Assembly (NCBI RefSeq): GCF_004197395.1
Contig: NZ_SELS01000074.1
Coordinates: 1-33,984 of the forward strand
Length of the DNA: 33,984 nt
From: Paraburkholderia sp. UYCP14C
GTDB taxonomy: Bacteria > Pseudomonadota > Gammaproteobacteria > Burkholderiales > Burkholderiaceae
Direction of reading: 5' to 3'
Positions 31,420 to 33,984 of this stretch are shown one piece after another. How positions within the stretch are numbered: position 1 is the first letter of the stretch; the number at the start of each line of letters is the position of its first letter. Made by a program: the position numbers and the translations under genes. A model generated the notes under the pieces. The model made no database searches. It saw only the letters and a list, made by a program, of their open reading frames with translations, and had not been told where the DNA came from.

Positions 31420-33779
31420 TCGACCGCCTGCAATTTGGCCACCGCCAGCGCCAGCCATTTCTCGCCGTGCCGCTTGAAGCGCACCTGCGCTTTCGCGTCG
31501 GTGCCGTTGCCTTCGAGCGCGGTGATCGTGCCTTCGCCGAACTTCGTGTGGAATACCTGTTGACCGACGCGGAAGCCCGTTTCGGCCGCGCGCTGCTCGT
31601 TCGCGAACGCGGGTGCCGGCGCGGAACTCACCGCTGCCGTCGCCGCCGCACCGCCGCCGTAACCCGGTCGCGCGAACCAGTCGCGCCCGTAGCCGGCGTT
31701 GTCCGAGCGGCCGCCCCAGCGCGAGCCCGCCTCGACCTTCGGCGTGAGCCACTTCAGCGTTTCCTGCGGCAATTCGTCGAAGAAGCGCGAGCGGATGTTG
31801 TAGCGGGTCTGACCGTGCAGCATCCGGCTCTGCGCGAACGACAGGTACAGCCGCTCCTTCGCGCGCGTGATCGCGACGTACATCAGGCGCCGCTCTTCTT
31901 CGAGGCCGTCCGACTCCATCGCGCTGTTCTCGTGCGGGAACAGCCCTTCTTCCAGACCGGTGATGAACACCGCGGTGAATTCGAGGCCCTTCGCCGCGTG
32001 CACGGTCATCAGCTGCACCGCTTCCTGGCCGGCCTGCGCCTGGTTGTCGCCCGCTTCGAGCGATGCGTGCGACAGGAAGCCCGCAAGCGGCGTCATCGTG
32101 TCGGGGTTCTGCGCCGGATCGGCGATGCCCGGCGCGTCGAACACCACCGTGTTCGGATCGTCGGTTGCGACCACGAGTTCGGGCGCGGCGCTCGCGCCCG
32201 GGCGCAGCGGAATCGAGCGCGCGGGCGTATCGAGCCCGTAGCCCTCCTCGCTGACGAAGGCCGCGGCCGCATTGACGAGTTCCTGCAAGTTTTCGAGGCG
32301 GTCCTGGCCTTCGCGCTCGTTCTGATAGAAGTCGGCGAGACCGCTCGCGCGGACCACGTACTCGACGGTTTCCGGCAGGCTCATCTGCTGCGTGTCGGCG
32401 CGCATCTTGCCGATGAGGTTCGCGAACGCGACGAGGCTCGAACCGGCTTTGCCGGCGACGTACGGAATCGCCGCGGCCATCGCGCAGTTGTACAGACGCG
32501 CCGCGTCGGCCAGCTGCTCGATCGAGCGCGCGCCGATGCCGCGGGTCGGGAAATTGACGACGCGGCCGAACGCGGTGTCGTCGTTCGGGTTGTCGATCAG
32601 GCGCAGATAGGCGAGCGCGTGCTTGACTTCCTGACGCTCGAAAAAGCGCAGGCCGCCGTACACGCGATACGCGATGCCCGCATTGACGAGCGTGTGCTCG
32701 ATCGTGCGCGACTGCGCGTTGCTGCGGTAGAGCACGGCGATTTCGCTGCGCGACAGGCCGGTGTTGATCAGCGCGCGAATCTCTTCGACGATCCAGCCGG
32801 CCTCCTGCGAATCGGTCGCCGATTCGTAGACCCGCACCGGTTCGCCGTGGCCCGCGTCGGTGCGCAGATTCTTGCCGAGGCGGCGCGAATTGTTCGCGAT
32901 CAGCTGGTTCGCGGCATCGAGAATATGGCCGTGCGAGCGATAGTTCTGTTCGAGCTTGATCAGATTGCGCACGTTGAACTCGTGCTCGAAGTCACGCATG
33001 TTGCCGACGTTCGCGCCGCGGAACGCGTAGATCGACTGGTCGTCGTCGCCGACCGCGAAGATGGCGTTGTGCTGGCCCGCGAGCATCTTGAGCCACGCGT
33101 ACTGCAGCTTGTTGGTGTCCTGAAACTCGTCGACGAGGATGTGCCGGAAGCGCGCCTGGTAGTGCGCGCGCAGCGGCGGATTGTGCGCGAGCAGTTCGTA
33201 GCAGCGCAGCAGCAGCTCGGGGAAGTCGACGACGCCTTCGCGCTGGCACTGCTGATCGTAGGCTTCGTAGAGCTCGACGAACTTGCGGTTGAAGTTGTCG
33301 GTGGCGTCGACGTCTTTGGGGCGCAGCCCCTGCTCTTTGGCGTTGTTGATGAAGTACTGGAGGTTTTTCGCCGGGTACTTTTCGTCGTCGATGTTGAGGC
33401 CCTTCATCAGGCGCTTGATCGCCGACAGCTGGTCCGCGGTATCGAGAATCTGGAAGGTGGCGGGCAGCCCGGCGTCGCGGTGATGCGCGCGCAGCATCCG
33501 GTTGCATAGACCGTGGAACGTGCCGATCCACATGCCGCGCGTATCGATCGGCAAGAGCGCCGAGAGACGCGCCATCATTTCGCGGGCGGCTTTGTTGGTG
33601 AAGGTCACCGCGAGGACGGTCGCGGGGGACGCGAGGCCTTGCTGGATCAGCCACGCGATGCGGGTGATCAGAACGCGGGTTTTGCCGCTGCCCGCGCCCG
33701 CCAGGATCAGGGCGGGCTCGTTCGGGAGTGTGACGGCGGCGTGTTGTTCGGGGTTTAGATTGGAGAGGAGGTCAGGCAT
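31416..33779 (-). CDS. uvrD: ATP-dependent DNA helicase UvrD
   Basis: A superfamily 1A 3'-5' helicase of 787 aa, acting in nucleotide excision and mismatch repair. The Walker A motif GAGSGKT is at 28-34, the Walker B motif DEFQDTN at 217-223 and motif III GDDDQSIYAFRG at 244-255. The C-terminal Tudor-like RNA-polymerase-binding domain (VGQQVFHTKFGEGTITALEG, then GEKWLALAVAKL) separates UvrD/PcrA from Rep. The start at 33779 (MPDLLSNLNPEQHAAV) fits homologues and a TATAAT just upstream. The frame stays open into the repeat at 33891-33984, so longer starts are artefacts. The first codons are C/A-rich, in line with the G+T-rich plus strand next to the repeat. Confidence 0.95.
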   Translation of the reverse strand: MPDLLSNLNPEQHAAVTLPNEPALILAGAGSGKTRVLITRIAWLIQQGLASPATVLAVTFTNKAAREMMARLSALLPIDTRGMWIGTFHGLCNRMLRAHHRDAGLPATFQILDTADQLSAIKRLMKGLNIDDEKYPAKNLQYFINNAKEQGLRPKDVDATDNFNRKFVELYEAYDQQCQREGVVDFPELLLRCYELLAHNPPLRAHYQARFRHILVDEFQDTNKLQYAWLKMLAGQHNAIFAVGDDDQSIYAFRGANVGNMRDFEHEFNVRNLIKLEQNYRSHGHILDAANQLIANNSRRLGKNLRTDAGHGEPVRVYESATDSQEAGWIVEEIRALINTGLSRSEIAVLYRSNAQSRTIEHTLVNAGIAYRVYGGLRFFERQEVKHALAYLRLIDNPNDDTAFGRVVNFPTRGIGARSIEQLADAARLYNCAMAAAIPYVAGKAGSSLVAFANLIGKMRADTQQMSLPETVEYVVRASGLADFYQNEREGQDRLENLQELVNAAAAFVSEEGYGLDTPARSIPLRPGASAAPELVVATDDPNTVVFDAPGIADPAQNPDTMTPLAGFLSHASLEAGDNQAQAGQEAVQLMTVHAAKGLEFTAVFITGLEEGLFPHENSAMESDGLEEERRLMYVAITRAKERLYLSFAQSRMLHGQTRYNIRSRFFDELPQETLKWLTPKVEAGSRWGGRSDNAGYGRDWFARPGYGGGAAATAAVSSAPAPAFANEQRAAETGFRVGQQVFHTKFGEGTITALEGNGTDAKAQVRFKRHGEKWLALAVAKLQAVE

Positions 33780-33807
33780 GTTTTTCGCGGAGCGCAGTTC
33801 GGGGGAC

Positions 33808-33813
33808 ATTATA
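33808..33813 (-). promoter_or_regulatory. Candidate -10 element of uvrD-mtnN
   Basis: On the minus strand a perfect TATAAT (33813 to 33808) predicts a start of transcription near 33801 and a 22-base leader. This supports the start codon at 33779, because a competing ATG at 33809 lies within the -10 itself. No good -35 is visible; a GC-rich inverted stretch takes its place. Confidence 0.5.
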
Positions 33814-33890
33814 TGCCCCGGCGGGGGCTGGGCTTTTTTTGGTTCTTCTGGATTGGGGTGGACTTTTTTTTTTGTTGTTCTGGGCTCTTT
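33814..33890. other. G+T-rich flank of repeat copy 3
   Basis: The plus strand here is dominated by G and T, including two T runs of 8 and 10 within 33834-33873. I see no gene. The bias lies on the same side of the repeat as in the other two copies. Confidence 0.6.
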
Positions 33891-33984
33891 GGCCTTTCCT
33901 TGCTGTGTTATCGGTCTATTAGCGTTGCCCCTGTGCGGGGCGGCACCTACTTTCTTTGCTGCTGCAAAGAAAGTAGGCAAAGAA
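33891..33984 (+). repeat. Dispersed palindromic repeat, copy 3 (cut by window edge)
   Basis: The first 94 bp match copy 1 apart from about three bases, including the 13-bp stem at 33947-33959 and 33964-33976. It continues beyond the window. It lies upstream of uvrD in direct orientation. Confidence 0.95.

Noticed and set aside
33780-33980. Extended N terminus of uvrD reaching into repeat copy 3
   Set aside because: The extension is encoded by the repeat and the G+T-rich flank, and passes through a probable -10 element; homologues start at MPDLLSNLNPEQ.

Overview
The window is high-GC, densely packed chromosomal DNA from a betaproteobacterium. Gene content, gene order habits and a dispersed palindromic repeat all suggest Burkholderia sensu lato, most likely Paraburkholderia. 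The genus is an inference from recognition; no search was run. I see no tRNA, rRNA, phage gene, transposase or CRISPR array.

Layout. (a) 1-5575, acyl-CoA and ketone-body metabolism: scoA-scoB (3-oxoacid CoA-transferase, minus strand) opposite a small PAS-LuxR regulator, then a hotdog thioesterase and a short-chain dehydrogenase (minus strand) opposite electron-transfer flavoprotein-ubiquinone oxidoreductase. Each divergent gap holds a good palindrome. (b) 5576-9849: aroC, a fused lysophospholipid transporter/acyltransferase and a two-CBS-domain protein, all minus strand. (c) 10069-12919, plus strand: metY-like sulfhydrylase overlapping an alpha/beta hydrolase, then an Mpo1-like membrane protein. 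(d) 12962-17943: YihY-family membrane protein (minus) opposite wrbA, a DUF2069 protein, a D-2-hydroxyacid dehydrogenase and a metallophosphoesterase. (e) 18003-24598: an unlisted 50-residue membrane peptide, a LysR regulator, and a divergent four-gene AaeXAB-like efflux operon that includes its own outer-membrane channel. (f) 24619-27965: a methyl-accepting chemotaxis protein (minus) opposite a fosmidomycin-resistance-type MFS transporter. (g) 28008-33984: prpE, mtnN and uvrD, bordered by three copies of a palindromic dispersed repeat.

How they work together. The first block could supply ketone-body activation, acyl-CoA hydrolysis, ketone/alcohol oxidoreduction and the entry of beta-oxidation electrons into ubiquinone. 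The efflux block is one regulated unit for export of aromatic acids or similar toxic compounds. uvrD and mtnN overlap by four bases and are probably translated together.

The most unusual structure is at 28008-28569. Two 127-bp copies of the repeat differ at only two positions, lie in opposite orientation, and enclose a more diverged inverted extension. A third copy enters at the right edge. All three copies have a G+T-rich strand on the same side, and that bias reaches into the neighbouring coding sequences. Most other genes look like ordinary core genes. Several gene ends carry exact or near-exact two-copy tandem duplications of 10-21 bp.
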